Shown piece by piece: positions 17,101 through 24,889 of a DNA stretch of 64,000 bases. Origin of the DNA: Acinetobacter sp. ANC 3813. Its GTDB lineage: Bacteria > Pseudomonadota > Gammaproteobacteria > Pseudomonadales > Moraxellaceae. The stretch's first letter is position 1; every line of letters starts with the position of its first letter. The notes under the pieces are model-generated. The model was not told the DNA's origin, did not search any database, and saw only the letters and a program-made list of their open reading frames with translations. The stretch is taken from positions 124,001 through 188,000 of the forward strand of contig NZ_NEGK01000009.1 in assembly GCF_002135435.1 (NCBI RefSeq), in the 5' to 3' direction. Position numbers and translations under genes: made by a program.

Positions 17101-17863
17101 TATTAGTCATCAATGCAGTTTGATGAACGCCAGCCATGGCTTGAGTAAAGTTGCCGCCATCACTGGTAGCAATATTGATACGTGCAGAAAGATTTGTATA
17201 TGCATCTGCTGTTTCAGCGAGTTCACGAACACCGAGGCCAACACCAATCGCAGCCATTGCTCCAACAAGAGCATTTACAGCAAACTTAGCTCCATCTATG
17301 CCTTTTTGTGCTGATTGGGCGGAAGTGTTAGTTTCTGACAATCTTGTATTTGCACGACCGACTTCCTGATGAAAATCAGAAAACGCTTGATCTGCTTGTT
17401 GCACTTCTTTTTCTAGCTGATCTACTTGTCTTTGTGCAACTTCAATATCTGCAGGTGATGCATTTGTTTTTGAGAAAGCATCTAGGTTTCGCTTAGCTTC
17501 AGCTAAATCACTTTTTAATTGGCTTAAAGCTTTTTCTGCTTTGTTTCCAAAGTCAGTGAAGTTACCAGCAGTTGTTTTTGCATTATCACCTGCATCTTGA
17601 ATGATTTCAGTTGCAGCAGTTAATGACTTGGTTAAGCTATCTGCAAGCTCTTTGCTTTTTACTGGAATAATATTGCCAAGTGCTTTTGCAGTCTCGTCGC
17701 TATTTTGCTTTAAGTTTGCAGATTCTGCTTTAATGGCATCAAATAGTTTTTTGGTAACATCTTCAGACTGCCTCGCTGCTGCAACTAGGCCTTTGCTGTC
17801 ACCGTCCAGTACCAGCTTAAATGTTAAGTTCTTTCCAGACATGCTGACCTCAAATTTAGGCAT
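14147..17863 (-). CDS. Tape measure protein
   Basis: 1238 residues, the longest gene here. Residues about 190-400 form the conserved tape-measure N-terminal region (ALVGAMAAIGVGLGVRELAETADAYTN, LQSGVLRGDEFNSIMEQAPGISSALAKSLGVTTGELRKMAENGELSAEKVV). Hydrophobic segments lie near 440-610, then long Ala/Lys/Glu-rich coiled coils (about 620-870). It sets tail length and passes into or through the host membrane during DNA ejection; by the usual 1.5 angstrom per residue a tail near 180 nm is expected. A perfect hairpin lies right at its start. Confidence 0.95.
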   Translation of the reverse strand: MPKFEVSMSGKNLTFKLVLDGDSKGLVAAARQSEDVTKKLFDAIKAESANLKQNSDETAKALGNIIPVKSKELADSLTKSLTAATEIIQDAGDNAKTTAGNFTDFGNKAEKALSQLKSDLAEAKRNLDAFSKTNASPADIEVAQRQVDQLEKEVQQADQAFSDFHQEVGRANTRLSETNTSAQSAQKGIDGAKFAVNALVGAMAAIGVGLGVRELAETADAYTNLSARINIATSDGGNFTQAMAGVHQTALMTNTSLDATAGLFTKVNDVGKQMGMTQQQSLDLVKTINMAVQTGGGSAQASEAAIVQLTQALQSGVLRGDEFNSIMEQAPGISSALAKSLGVTTGELRKMAENGELSAEKVVKALQSQSAAIEADYAKFPTTIGNALQRISTQWQILIGKMDQANGASATVAQWLVMLADNMGIVETLLNDIGSGFVWVGDQLSFIDVSVFESLKSALSSAYDAVKDVISTLVDFGKTIVDILGTTLTNALAVLSSFTGEAAAAGEQVSFLERVIQGLSIAFGFIADGAAAIKIGVNLLAGAFFDLASAANSVMAAVTWGDVSKQFAANADNMKAKAKQYYAEADKDAMAFESKGVQRMKEAAQTQDEKNAETISKNQATFAELIQQNEELTQKSKALADERAAIDAQLNQARKDGNQSAIDSILQKSNELETREKAHATTKAKLDSDTLASAQATAEAAIKANGGVMDGVMQADLLTKGYIATIDEAGKVSVQAGESAAQAAENARVKEEALKLAKDNVKMADEELLAYQKQAAVERVLLDKQIEEAKRTGDLNALASAQASADAINAKENELKANREIRIAELNNATTGSGQVAESAYSRASAAAKLFGVDLDVSLNKVSKSFSSSGNELEGFKNRLSEAGITGKAAGDATYQAWLNWLETAKSQAEIDFAKAKLQEFGDQGQISTSQVEQGLLAIKFQAQKLPDDVDPVTESFKRLGIETKENLKLAARQALMDFINVRDSGQATAEGIQKAYEKAAQAAAASGDAGRVAAVNALNAGRNLEVQIDATGKASVKAMNDWTASNNQVRNSADGIGDGFRNAGQVARDEASSASDAWQKAVKSAESAMHATPQGSRAKMAYNASDIEEKLKAMGYDEAQAKRLANEVYQGSRNANGTGYKQTVENWSFAGGGGGMSNVDVVNKELERLAQYANSNAVKSAAPSVKSPSISTNDSSSKNVNYSINFGGKTLSLSGTADQESAMNQLIKQLQTQAKST

Positions 17864-17890
17864 AAAAAAACCACCGTTAGGTGGTTTTTT
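17864..17890. terminator. Hairpin directly upstream of the tape measure gene
   Basis: AAAAAACCACC-GTTA-GGTGGTTTTTT, an 11-bp perfect stem with U-rich flanks on both strands. Confidence 0.75.
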
Positions 17891-17934
17891 GGGGTATTAA
17901 AAATCTTGTCGAATTTTGGGTAATCACTCTCAAT

Positions 17935-18405
17935 CTAGATAATTTCAGAATCACTCAGATCCTTGGAAATATTCAAATTAATTTTAAAGTTTCCACTCTC
18001 CTCACCAATACCCCAATCACCATGAATTAAGGCTTGAACATTAATTCCTGATTTTTCAGACAGATTACTTAACTTTAATAATTTTTTAAATTTAAGAGCA
18101 TCCTCGTCAGACAAATACCCTAGTTTGATGTCATTCACCAAAACCATAATTGCATATTCTCTATCAAGATTATTGAGATCTTGAATCAAAAATGCAGTCA
18201 CAACCACTTCTACAGCTTCATCTATTTTCGGGCCAATAATTTCAATGAAGGACTCTTGATAAATGTTGCTTTCTAAAATTTTATGCTGAAATTTATTCTT
18301 TTTAATGTGTTTAAATTTACCTGATAGCTTAAAATTTTCATTCGAGTTCACCATAACAAAAAATGTAATTGCTATTAATAATGCGATAGTAATCCATAGC
18401 CACAT
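17935..18405 (-). CDS. Membrane-anchored protein, possible HIRAN-like domain
   Basis: 156 residues: one N-terminal membrane helix (MWLWITIALLIAITFFVMV) and a soluble domain. LNNLDREYAIMVLVNDIKLGYLSDEDALKFKKLL has the NxxDxxAIxVxxxxxxxGYL pattern of HIRAN domains (DNA-end or nucleic-acid binding); this is an inference. It interrupts the tail operon between the chaperone and the tape measure, has lower GC than its neighbours, and looks like an inserted accessory gene. Confidence 0.6.
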   Translation of the reverse strand: MWLWITIALLIAITFFVMVNSNENFKLSGKFKHIKKNKFQHKILESNIYQESFIEIIGPKIDEAVEVVVTAFLIQDLNNLDREYAIMVLVNDIKLGYLSDEDALKFKKLLKLSNLSEKSGINVQALIHGDWGIGEESGNFKINLNISKDLSDSEII

Positions 18406-18642
18406 ATTGAGCTCTTTGCAAAAAATTGTGGAATATTCCTAATTGTAGCATTTAGATTCTTAAGCACAGGTTTTTGTTTAATTCAAAGTATTAAAGCGGA
18501 TTTTCCATCATTAAAATTGTCGCAAAAAGCCATATTCAAATGTTGGTAATTTATTAATTTATAATAAAAAAAGCTCCCTGGGGTGTTTTTTCATTTACCG
18601 CATTGAGAACAAACCCATCTATTTGCAAAAGCTGAAGCTCGT

Positions 18643-18966
18643 TTAGCAATCATATGCCACAAGAATATTAGTACCCAGATAAGCGCTCTCAACCCAGTCA
18701 ATTCTATATACGCGACCATCCACAATAGTGATGGCGTAATTCGCATTATCTACTCTATATTTATAAGTGGTAGCTGGGTATGGCCGCCCTCTTCCATCTC
18801 GAATATTATGCTCAAAAGATGATTCAGGACGCCCCAAAACATCTCTCAATTTGCTATAGCTATCACCAAGCTCAACAAAGCCGTTGCTACCGCGCAATGC
18901 CCTCATATCTACAGCAAAAGCCTGAGCTGACATACATAATGCCAAAATTAAAACTAGCTTCTTCAC
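18643..18966 (-). CDS. Secreted DUF2845-like protein
   Basis: 107 residues from a GTG start (18966) with GAGGG eight bases upstream. Signal peptide KKLVLILALCMSAQAFA, then MRALRGSNGFVELGDSYSKLRDVLGRPES, the opening of the small beta domain shared with SmpA/OmlA- and DUF2845-like periplasmic proteins. It sits with the 156-residue membrane protein inside the tail operon; both are probably accessory genes acting at the host envelope. Confidence 0.65.
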   Translation of the reverse strand: MKKLVLILALCMSAQAFAVDMRALRGSNGFVELGDSYSKLRDVLGRPESSFEHNIRDGRGRPYPATTYKYRVDNANYAITIVDGRVYRIDWVESAYLGTNILVAYDC

Positions 18967-19026
18967 ACCAACACCCTCAATAATATTGTTATTCAAGCAC
19001 ATAATAAGTTAAATCTGCAAAATTCA

Positions 19027-19608
19027 TCAATGTTTAGTTAGTTCAGATTGGAACTTTTCAAAACCCTTTTTATCTGAGTGGTGTGCAGCGCGGATCACAT
19101 TGGCATGCAATTTGTTGTCGTCCAAATATACCTTCTGGGCCGCTTTCAAATAGTTTATAAAGCAACCATAACTCATTTGCATAATTTCAGAATGTTGATG
19201 ACCCTGAGCCACCAGAAACTGAAATGCATTAAACCAGCTGGATTGTTGTTCGCCTGATTTGGCCCGTTGACGCGGTTTTGGCTCTTTAAAATATGCGGTA
19301 TTCACTTCAAGTATTGTTTTCAGCAGTAGCTTAAAGCCTTGCTCGTCTGTGGCTGCGCCTTGAATTAAATCGGCCTGCGGTAAACTTGTAGCTATCTGCA
19401 TCAAGTGCAGAACTTGCGGCCCATGTGATGTGAATAACTCTGTCAAAATTTCATCTGAATAATCTTTCTTTTCTAAAAAGGTTTTTAATGTAATAGCAGC
19501 TGGAAACCATTCGTCCAAGTTATACATTTTGAATTGCTGTACAGCTATTTCTGATTCGCCAATTAAAACTGAAATACTGCGGCCGTTCGCCAAGAAGAAA
19601 TCATTCAT
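19027..19608 (-). CDS. Tail assembly chaperone-like protein
   Basis: 193 residues, mostly helical, encoded right after the tail tube gene, the position of tail assembly chaperones that coat the tape measure before tube polymerisation. I found no second frame with an obvious slippery site, so there may be a single product rather than the usual frameshift pair. Assignment is by position and helical content. A second helical part (SSWFNAFQFLVAQGHQHSEIMQMSYGCFINYLKAAQ) resembles the C-terminal region of such proteins. Confidence 0.65.
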   Translation of the reverse strand: MNDFFLANGRSISVLIGESEIAVQQFKMYNLDEWFPAAITLKTFLEKKDYSDEILTELFTSHGPQVLHLMQIATSLPQADLIQGAATDEQGFKLLLKTILEVNTAYFKEPKPRQRAKSGEQQSSWFNAFQFLVAQGHQHSEIMQMSYGCFINYLKAAQKVYLDDNKLHANVIRAAHHSDKKGFEKFQSELTKH

Positions 19609-19626
19609 GATGGAATCTCAAAAAGC

Positions 19627-19673
19627 AGGCACAAAAAAAGACGCTTTTTGCGCCTGTGCATTTCTTTGTGCCT
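19627..19673 (-). terminator. Nested stem-loop between tail tube and chaperone genes
   Basis: Outer arms AGGCACAAA (19627-19635) and TTTGTGCCT (19665-19673) enclose an inner GGCGC / GCGTC hairpin followed on the minus strand by T7. Confidence 0.6.
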
Positions 19674-19681
19674 GAAAGGGT

Positions 19682-20425
19682 TTAGGTTGTTACAGCAAAG
19701 CGTTCAATATGACCGAAAATACTTAACTCAGCATCATTTGCTTTAGTGATATCCGCAAGACACTCGCCTTCAAAGCTGTAGCTTGCAAAGTCTTCATGAA
19801 TTAGATCAAATTCAGTTTCAGGAGACAGTTCTAGTCGCCACAGTGTCACTGCAACCTTATCGCCTTGATACGTGTCTACACCTTTGAAGAAGAAACGATA
19901 TTCTTCACCCAAATTTGTAGCAATAATGGTACGAGTAATAGCACCTGACTTGCCTGACCACTTCACATCAGTAACCGCTTCATTAAAAATTACCGTTCCA
20001 AATACAGCATCTAATGTGTATTTATCAGATGTAATTTCAGCATCTGCTGGGCCCTTAAAAGCAACATCAGATAAATTTCGAATTCCAAGATCAATCATCT
20101 CTCCGATTTTTACTGCACCCAACGCTGTTTCAGTAATTGTTGCTTCTGGAATTTCAAGTGTTTTACCGCTGAGCACCATAGCTAGGTTCTCTTTAGTAAC
20201 TTCTTCCAACGTTCCGCTAACTGACACACCAGTTTGCTTACGTAATACAGCATCTTTTGCACGCATGCCAGTCTTGGATTCAAAATGATCCGTCGATTCA
20301 GAGGTGATTTGCAATTGGAGCTCAGGAGTATTACCAATAGGCAACAATGCTGCTGGTTGACCATTGATCATCTTTGCTAAAAATAGTTCGCCCTGCAGTG
20401 AGATTAAGTCTGGTTTATTTGACAT
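19682..20425 (-). CDS. Major tail tube protein
   Basis: 247 residues. MSNKPDLISLQGELFLAKMINGQPAAL, LRKQTGVSVSGTLEEVTKENLAMVLSG, FFKGVDTYQGDKVAVTLWRLELSPETEFDLIHEDFASYSFEGECLAD follow the tube-protein plan of Mu-like siphophage tails. It polymerises around the tape measure to form the tail tube. Its start overlaps the end of the 61-residue gene. Confidence 0.82.
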   Translation of the reverse strand: MSNKPDLISLQGELFLAKMINGQPAALLPIGNTPELQLQITSESTDHFESKTGMRAKDAVLRKQTGVSVSGTLEEVTKENLAMVLSGKTLEIPEATITETALGAVKIGEMIDLGIRNLSDVAFKGPADAEITSDKYTLDAVFGTVIFNEAVTDVKWSGKSGAITRTIIATNLGEEYRFFFKGVDTYQGDKVAVTLWRLELSPETEFDLIHEDFASYSFEGECLADITKANDAELSIFGHIERFAVTT

Positions 20426-20600
20426 CGGTTTTCACCTCTTCATTTTTGGCTGGTGCAGGTTTAGCTTTGACTGTTTCTTTAACCTCTTCAATCACGCCTC
20501 GCTGCAGTAAATCTTGAATTTGAGAATCGCTTAAACCGCCGACGATATCCCCTGAATTAAAACGCCCGACTGGTTGCCGAGCTTTAAATTGTTTTGACAT
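20415..20600 (-). CDS. Small protein sharing a domain with the 118-aa head protein
   Basis: 61 residues. Its first 40 (KQFKARQPVGRFNSGDIVGGLSDSQIQDLLQRGVIEE) align with the first 40 of the protein at 22038-22394 (KQSLGHYRPGQEIKGLEAKQLQALLASGAIEE). The tail is Lys/Pro/Glu-rich. Two copies of one small domain flank the connector genes; role unknown. Confidence 0.7.
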   Translation of the reverse strand: MSKQFKARQPVGRFNSGDIVGGLSDSQIQDLLQRGVIEEVKETVKAKPAPAKNEEVKTDVK

Positions 20601-20609
20601 GAACTATTC

Positions 20610-21041
20610 CTACACAAACATTTTTGATTCAAATACCAAAGTGATATACACGCAAGTTGGTGAATAATCCTCCTCAACCGCAACCATTTCGAGCGGACGC
20701 TTGCTTGATGCAGGACGCCAGCCCGACAGCATCTTCAAAACTTTCATGGTTAGTATGCCGGCACGATCCAAAACAGCAGATCCATCATTTTGCTGTGATG
20801 CAGCGTGACGCTCACAAATCGTAACTTCCCATTGCTGAGCTAAGCTCATCACTGATGCACGGCCAGCATCATCAGACTTGCGTACGCGGCGATAATAAAT
20901 CTGAGCATTCGGCGTAACCTGTGAAAGCTCAGTTACTTTGGCAGAGTTAGCTGGTGTATATACCTTTTTGAAATCAGGGATTTCTTTCAGCTTTTCATAA
21001 ATTTCATTACGGACTGCAAAGAAATTTTCTTCATCACTCAT
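20610..21041 (-). CDS. Mu gp37-like tail completion protein
   Basis: 143 residues of the gp37/DUF1834 type, ending in the characteristic ACVYITLVFE-like strand (PTCVYITLVFESKMF). Proteins of this kind cap the tail tube (terminator ring) before joining to the head. Lies between gpG-like and tube genes, its usual place. Confidence 0.7.
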   Translation of the reverse strand: MSDEENFFAVRNEIYEKLKEIPDFKKVYTPANSAKVTELSQVTPNAQIYYRRVRKSDDAGRASVMSLAQQWEVTICERHAASQQNDGSAVLDRAGILTMKVLKMLSGWRPASSKRPLEMVAVEEDYSPTCVYITLVFESKMFV

Positions 21042-21582
21042 TGGTTAAATGCTCCACAATTAAATCCATGACTTTCTTCTCATCGGTTTCAGTCAACCCA
21101 AGGAAGGGACGCCGAGGCATATTGACCTTATAAGGCTTACCCATACTTTCCTGCATAAAATTGGAGCGTGCCTTACGCACAAACTTATTGCCAACCAAGC
21201 CGGTACGCTGGTTCTGCCTGAAGTAAGTACGGCGCATGCGTCCTTCATAGTGAATTTCACCCCCAAAGTGATGAATCGCGCCATATTCCACATCAGTACC
21301 AATTTCTACCCCATTCTGCAGAACGTTATGGGTAATGGAATTCATAAGCCGCGAGGTATCACGAAGCGTTGTTCCGCCTTTACGCATTACCCGGCCTGAT
21401 AAGCGCCACTTACCTTCAAGACCTTCACCATTTGCCCAGCGGCTGCGGATATTGCTCACAACCATCTGGCCAATTGCATCAAATAGTTTGGGTTTGCTTT
21501 GGTCAATGTTAGATAAACGCTGTAGAGCCAGCATCACTGCAGACTCGCCATCCGCTTCAATCGTAATTCCTATACCTGTCAT
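21034..21582 (-). CDS. Phage virion morphogenesis protein (Mu gpG-like)
   Basis: 182 residues with RLSNIDQSKPKLFDAIGQMVVSNIRSRW and GTTLRDTSRLMNSITHNV ... EIGTDVEYGAIHHFGG, which are the conserved blocks of the gpG/virion morphogenesis family, and a C-terminal RRPFLGLTETDEKKV. It is a tail completion or connector protein; overlaps the gp37-like gene by eight bases. Confidence 0.88.
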   Translation of the reverse strand: MTGIGITIEADGESAVMLALQRLSNIDQSKPKLFDAIGQMVVSNIRSRWANGEGLEGKWRLSGRVMRKGGTTLRDTSRLMNSITHNVLQNGVEIGTDVEYGAIHHFGGEIHYEGRMRRTYFRQNQRTGLVGNKFVRKARSNFMQESMGKPYKVNMPRRPFLGLTETDEKKVMDLIVEHLTNE

Positions 21583-21589
21583 TTCGATC

Positions 21590-22030
21590 TCACCTGATGC
21601 TAGGCATCATGTTTAGGACATCATCACTAAATACGCCGCCGCGGTATGTCGTACCGATTGGCACTGTGGCTGGTGATCTTGTTGGCTTTTCTTCAGTGAC
21701 TTCATTCTGAGGGTTAAGAATGTTCAATGTCGCTTTTCCATCAGCAACCCTTTTCAAGAAATCTATTTCCGCCTTATAGCGGTTTTCGATTTCTTCAGTT
21801 GGTCGCTGAAAGTAAAGCCGGTAGCGCGCGATATTGCACGCAATCCGTTTTAACGTACTGGGGGTATTTGGCAAAGGTAGGACATATCGAATAGCGATAT
21901 AGCTGTCTATTTCCTCAGATGCATCCTGCAGTGCTTCCTCAATCGAATTACCTGCTGTTTGCATTGACTCCAGTTCTTGAAGCTCTCCTTCGCCAAAACG
22001 CTCCTCTAAATTATTTCGAGTTGCGTACAT
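21590..22030 (-). CDS. Head-tail connector, Mu gp36-like (DUF1320)
   Basis: 146 residues with MYATRNNLEERFGEGELQEL at the N-terminus and EEALQDASEEIDSYIAIRYVLPLPNTPSTLKRIACNIARYRLY in the centre, the DUF1320/gp36 pattern. These helical proteins form the adaptor ring beneath the portal. Confidence 0.9.
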   Translation of the reverse strand: MYATRNNLEERFGEGELQELESMQTAGNSIEEALQDASEEIDSYIAIRYVLPLPNTPSTLKRIACNIARYRLYFQRPTEEIENRYKAEIDFLKRVADGKATLNILNPQNEVTEEKPTRSPATVPIGTTYRGGVFSDDVLNMMPSIR

Positions 22031-22037
22031 AGATCAC

Positions 22038-22394
22038 CTATTTGGTTTCAGTGGCAGCCTTCTTGGCTTCAGTAGTCGCTTTCTTTAAAGCAGCTTCGGA
22101 TGTAGCCAGTGATTTTTCTAAGCCTTCAACTTTTGCTTTCAGCTCGGCAACTTCGGCATCGGCTTTATCTTTGCCGGCAATGAGGATTTCCTCATTAGCT
22201 TCCAGCTCGGCAACTTTGGCAGTTAGGCTTGCTAACTCTGCAGCTGTACCGTCGGCTTTAGGTTCCTGAGGCTCTTGATATTCTTCAATTGCGCCAGATG
22301 CTAAAAGGGCCTGAAGTTGTTTAGCTTCAAGCCCTTTGATTTCTTGTCCTGGTCGGTAATGACCGAGGGACTGTTTTGCAATGTACTTTGGCAT
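22038..22394 (-). CDS. Coiled-coil head-region protein
   Basis: 118 residues: an N-terminal 40-residue domain shared with the 61-residue protein at 20415-20600, then an Ala/Lys/Glu-rich coiled coil (SLTAKVAELEANEEILIAGKD...). Encoded between the capsid and connector genes. A minor structural or assembly role is likely; family not recognised. Confidence 0.7.
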   Translation of the reverse strand: MPKYIAKQSLGHYRPGQEIKGLEAKQLQALLASGAIEEYQEPQEPKADGTAAELASLTAKVAELEANEEILIAGKDKADAEVAELKAKVEGLEKSLATSEAALKKATTEAKKAATETK

Positions 22395-22405
22395 TCTTTA
22401 ATTCC

Positions 22406-23482
22406 TTATACGAAACCACGGCCGCCGACTAAGCCGTTTTTATTGTTAGGGATAGCCAAAGGAGATGATTCAGCAAGCATTTGAATGCTTGATGGATTCT
22501 TCTCTTGCCATTGGCTTAAGTAAAACTCTAGAGCTTGACCGAAGGCCTCAACGTTCTGCAAGGCACAGTGTGCGATCCAGCCATTGGCATCAGAAATCAA
22601 TCCAAAAAAGTCTTCAGGAATAAAGCGCTCTGATGAACCGCCGCCAATACTGTGCTGCACGTCATATGTCCAGATTTCAATGTTATCGACCGTTCCGCGG
22701 AATTGAGGCTTGTCCATTTGGTCAAAGGTCGGCGTAAGCGGTACGTTAATACCCGCATACGGCGCAATGAACTTTTCCTTAAACTCAGCATCTTTAATCA
22801 AGGTGTTATACACCTTAGATGTTGTCAGAGCCATAATTGGTGAGGTGCCAGAATGCTCCACTGATAAATCAATCATAGCTTGGATGTCTTTAACTGGTGT
22901 GGCATCAGTTTGGCCCCATTTAATCAATGGTGCGAAATTACAAGCTGGATTACGTTCATAGTTCACTTCATACATTGGGAAGTCAGCAGAAGCGAATGTT
23001 GTTTTGCCATATAGCAGAACATCACGGGCAATCAGCAATTTTCGGTTTTCAATGGATTGGCGCAGATACAAAGCTTTTTGAGCTTGGTCAATCAGCAGTA
23101 AGTCAGCATCGCTTAAACGGTTTGAGCCGGTTGCAATCACACCAAATTTACGTAACTGCGTAATCAAAGCAGTATTTTGAACATCGCTTGGGAATACCGT
23201 CATCATTGGCTTTAAATAAGCTGGCTTAACAAATTTTACGTTACCAGACTCACCCACTTTAATTTGACGACCAGCAGCCGTAGGCGTTACGAATGGAGCC
23301 AATGGAGTTGCTGTATTTAATTCACCTACTGGCACTTCTTTTTTCGTATACGACACACGTTGCGGGAAAAAGCGGTCCATTAACCATGTATCCACCTTTT
23401 GAGTGGTATCGGTCAGCAGCACCAGCTGCGGAACATCCAGCAGTTCTACTGGTGCATTTCGAAATGTAAATTCCTGACTCAT
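22406..23482 (-). CDS. Major capsid protein (lambda gpE-like)
   Basis: 358 residues. LLTDTTQKVDTWLMDRFFPQRVSYTKKEVPV at the N-terminus, GRQIKVGESGNVKFVKPAYLKPMMTVFPSDV, RQSIENRKLLIARDVLLYGK, and the C-terminal RGTVDNIEIWTYDVQH ... FIPEDFFGLISDANG are the conserved blocks of the gpE capsid family. Main shell subunit; decorated by the gpD-like protein encoded just upstream. Confidence 0.95.
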   Translation of the reverse strand: MSQEFTFRNAPVELLDVPQLVLLTDTTQKVDTWLMDRFFPQRVSYTKKEVPVGELNTATPLAPFVTPTAAGRQIKVGESGNVKFVKPAYLKPMMTVFPSDVQNTALITQLRKFGVIATGSNRLSDADLLLIDQAQKALYLRQSIENRKLLIARDVLLYGKTTFASADFPMYEVNYERNPACNFAPLIKWGQTDATPVKDIQAMIDLSVEHSGTSPIMALTTSKVYNTLIKDAEFKEKFIAPYAGINVPLTPTFDQMDKPQFRGTVDNIEIWTYDVQHSIGGGSSERFIPEDFFGLISDANGWIAHCALQNVEAFGQALEFYLSQWQEKNPSSIQMLAESSPLAIPNNKNGLVGGRGFV

Positions 23483-23485
23483 GTA

Positions 23486-23869
23486 TTAATTCCCCACTAC
23501 TTTACGAAGTTCGATTTTGTTGACCAATGCCTGTGCACGGACCGCATCATATTGACCAGCTGTTAATGCGGTACCATTTACCGTCACTACAGCAATATCA
23601 AATGCGCCTTGCACATAAATCGGCATCTCTAGACCATTGGCTGCATGGTAAGTTGCTTGCTCTGCAGTCATATCGATATTCGCAATTGCATTCCAATCAC
23701 CCACCACGCCTTCAGTGACTACTGGGTGATCAGCTAAGTTATTTGTTCCAACCTTCAGCAAATCACCGCGCTTATACGCTGTGGCTGTTTTTACTTTGGC
23801 GTTTTCTGTGCGAACACCGTCACCTACCACAAGTTGCGTAGTGATGATTGTTTGAGTAATTGTGCTCAT
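23486..23869 (-). CDS. Head decoration protein (lambda gpD-like)
   Basis: 127 residues with TAYKRGDLLKVG and GDWNAIANIDMTAEQATYHAANGLEMPIYVQGAFD, the gpD family core. It stabilises the expanded capsid at three-fold positions. Shares its start base with the end of the protease/scaffold gene. Confidence 0.92.
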   Translation of the reverse strand: MSTITQTIITTQLVVGDGVRTENAKVKTATAYKRGDLLKVGTNNLADHPVVTEGVVGDWNAIANIDMTAEQATYHAANGLEMPIYVQGAFDIAVVTVNGTALTAGQYDAVRAQALVNKIELRKVVGN

Positions 23870-24837
23870 TATTGTTTTGCTCCTTGTTGAGCTGCAGCAA
23901 ATTGGTTAAAAGCTTGGTCCAGAGCTGAACCTTGATTACCGCCTTGCCCTTGACCGCCACCCTGACCACCAGTTGCTTGATGGCTAAACAAATGCGCAAA
24001 TTGTGGTGGAATTTGCTGTTGTTGCGGTTGCACAGCTAGTGGAGTACTGCTTGCAGAGAATTGCTTTAACTGCTGGGACATAAATGCAAATGCTGAGTCA
24101 TCCATATTGGTATATGACTTTTTTTCTTCAGCGCTGAATTGCTTATTCAAAGACGTTTCAAGCGCTTTGATATCTTCTTCACGCTTATCTGCTTTGAACT
24201 TATTCAGCTCAGTTACAGCATCATCACGCTCTTTTTCAGCCTTGGCTTGGGCTGCTTTTGCCTGTTCTAATTCGGTCACGTCTGTGTCCTCTGGTTGGGT
24301 AAATTGTTTTGGAGAATGGCTTGCGGCCACAGCTTTGGTATTGTCATCTGCACCTAATGCACAAAAAGACACTTCGCGGATGCGGCCGCCGCGGAAGATT
24401 GTGATTGGCGCCTGCAGCGTCCGACCGTTTACAACAACTTGCCCGCGCTCAACTTCTTCAATTGAGGCGGGATCGATGTAAACAGACATTTGCCATGGAA
24501 ACCCTTCATCGCTATCTTGGGCAACTTGCTGACCGAACTGATTGCTCAGCAGATCTCCGTCGACTTTTAAACCAGTGACATTGTCTTTGCTAAACTGTGT
24601 CACTACACCGACACGGCGCCCAGTGTCATGATCCAGCAATGCAGCAAGCGGTGTATCGATCTGCATTGATTCAAGATCAAAGATCACATCGCCCCAGTAA
24701 TAGTGGCCTTGTATTGGCTCCCCACTGTATGCGATGCCGCTAAATTTTCGTTTCTGATTTTCAGCCGCGACTCCAATTTCAAAAGGATTGGCCTTGAATT
24801 GAAGAACCTTAGGCTCTATTGGTTTGCTTTCTGCCAT
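23869..24837 (-). CDS. Prohead protease fused to scaffold
   Basis: 322 residues. The first 180 are a HK97-type serine protease: LAALLDHDTGRRVGVV carries the likely catalytic His and FPWQMSVYI the likely Ser, with REVSFCALGADDNTKA closing the fold. The rest is a Lys/Glu coiled coil followed by a Gln/Gly-rich tail (GGQGGGQGQGGNQGS), typical of a scaffold removed by self-digestion during capsid maturation. Confidence 0.88.
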   Translation of the reverse strand: MAESKPIEPKVLQFKANPFEIGVAAENQKRKFSGIAYSGEPIQGHYYWGDVIFDLESMQIDTPLAALLDHDTGRRVGVVTQFSKDNVTGLKVDGDLLSNQFGQQVAQDSDEGFPWQMSVYIDPASIEEVERGQVVVNGRTLQAPITIFRGGRIREVSFCALGADDNTKAVAASHSPKQFTQPEDTDVTELEQAKAAQAKAEKERDDAVTELNKFKADKREEDIKALETSLNKQFSAEEKKSYTNMDDSAFAFMSQQLKQFSASSTPLAVQPQQQQIPPQFAHLFSHQATGGQGGGQGQGGNQGSALDQAFNQFAAAQQGAKQ

Positions 24838-24848
24838 ATTTCACCTAT

Positions 24849-24874
24849 AAAAAAACCGCCCTTTCGGACGGTCT
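24849..24874 (-). terminator. Hairpin upstream of the protease/scaffold gene
   Basis: ACCGTC-CGAAAG-GGCGGT followed by T7 on the minus strand, in the gap after the minor head protein gene. Confidence 0.65.
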
Positions 24875-24889
24875 CTAGTTAATTTCATA

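Noticed and set aside
14780..17369. Several plus-strand frames over the tape measure gene
   Set aside because: Shadow frames from a long, biased coding sequence.
18595..18655. 20-codon minus-strand frame ending in a WVCSQCGK-type knuckle
   Set aside because: It overlaps the preceding stop and looks like a zinc-ribbon remnant, but is too short and has no clear ribosome-binding site.
19027..19608. Programmed frameshift in the tail chaperone gene
   Set aside because: I found no slippery heptamer followed by a compatible downstream frame near the 3' end.
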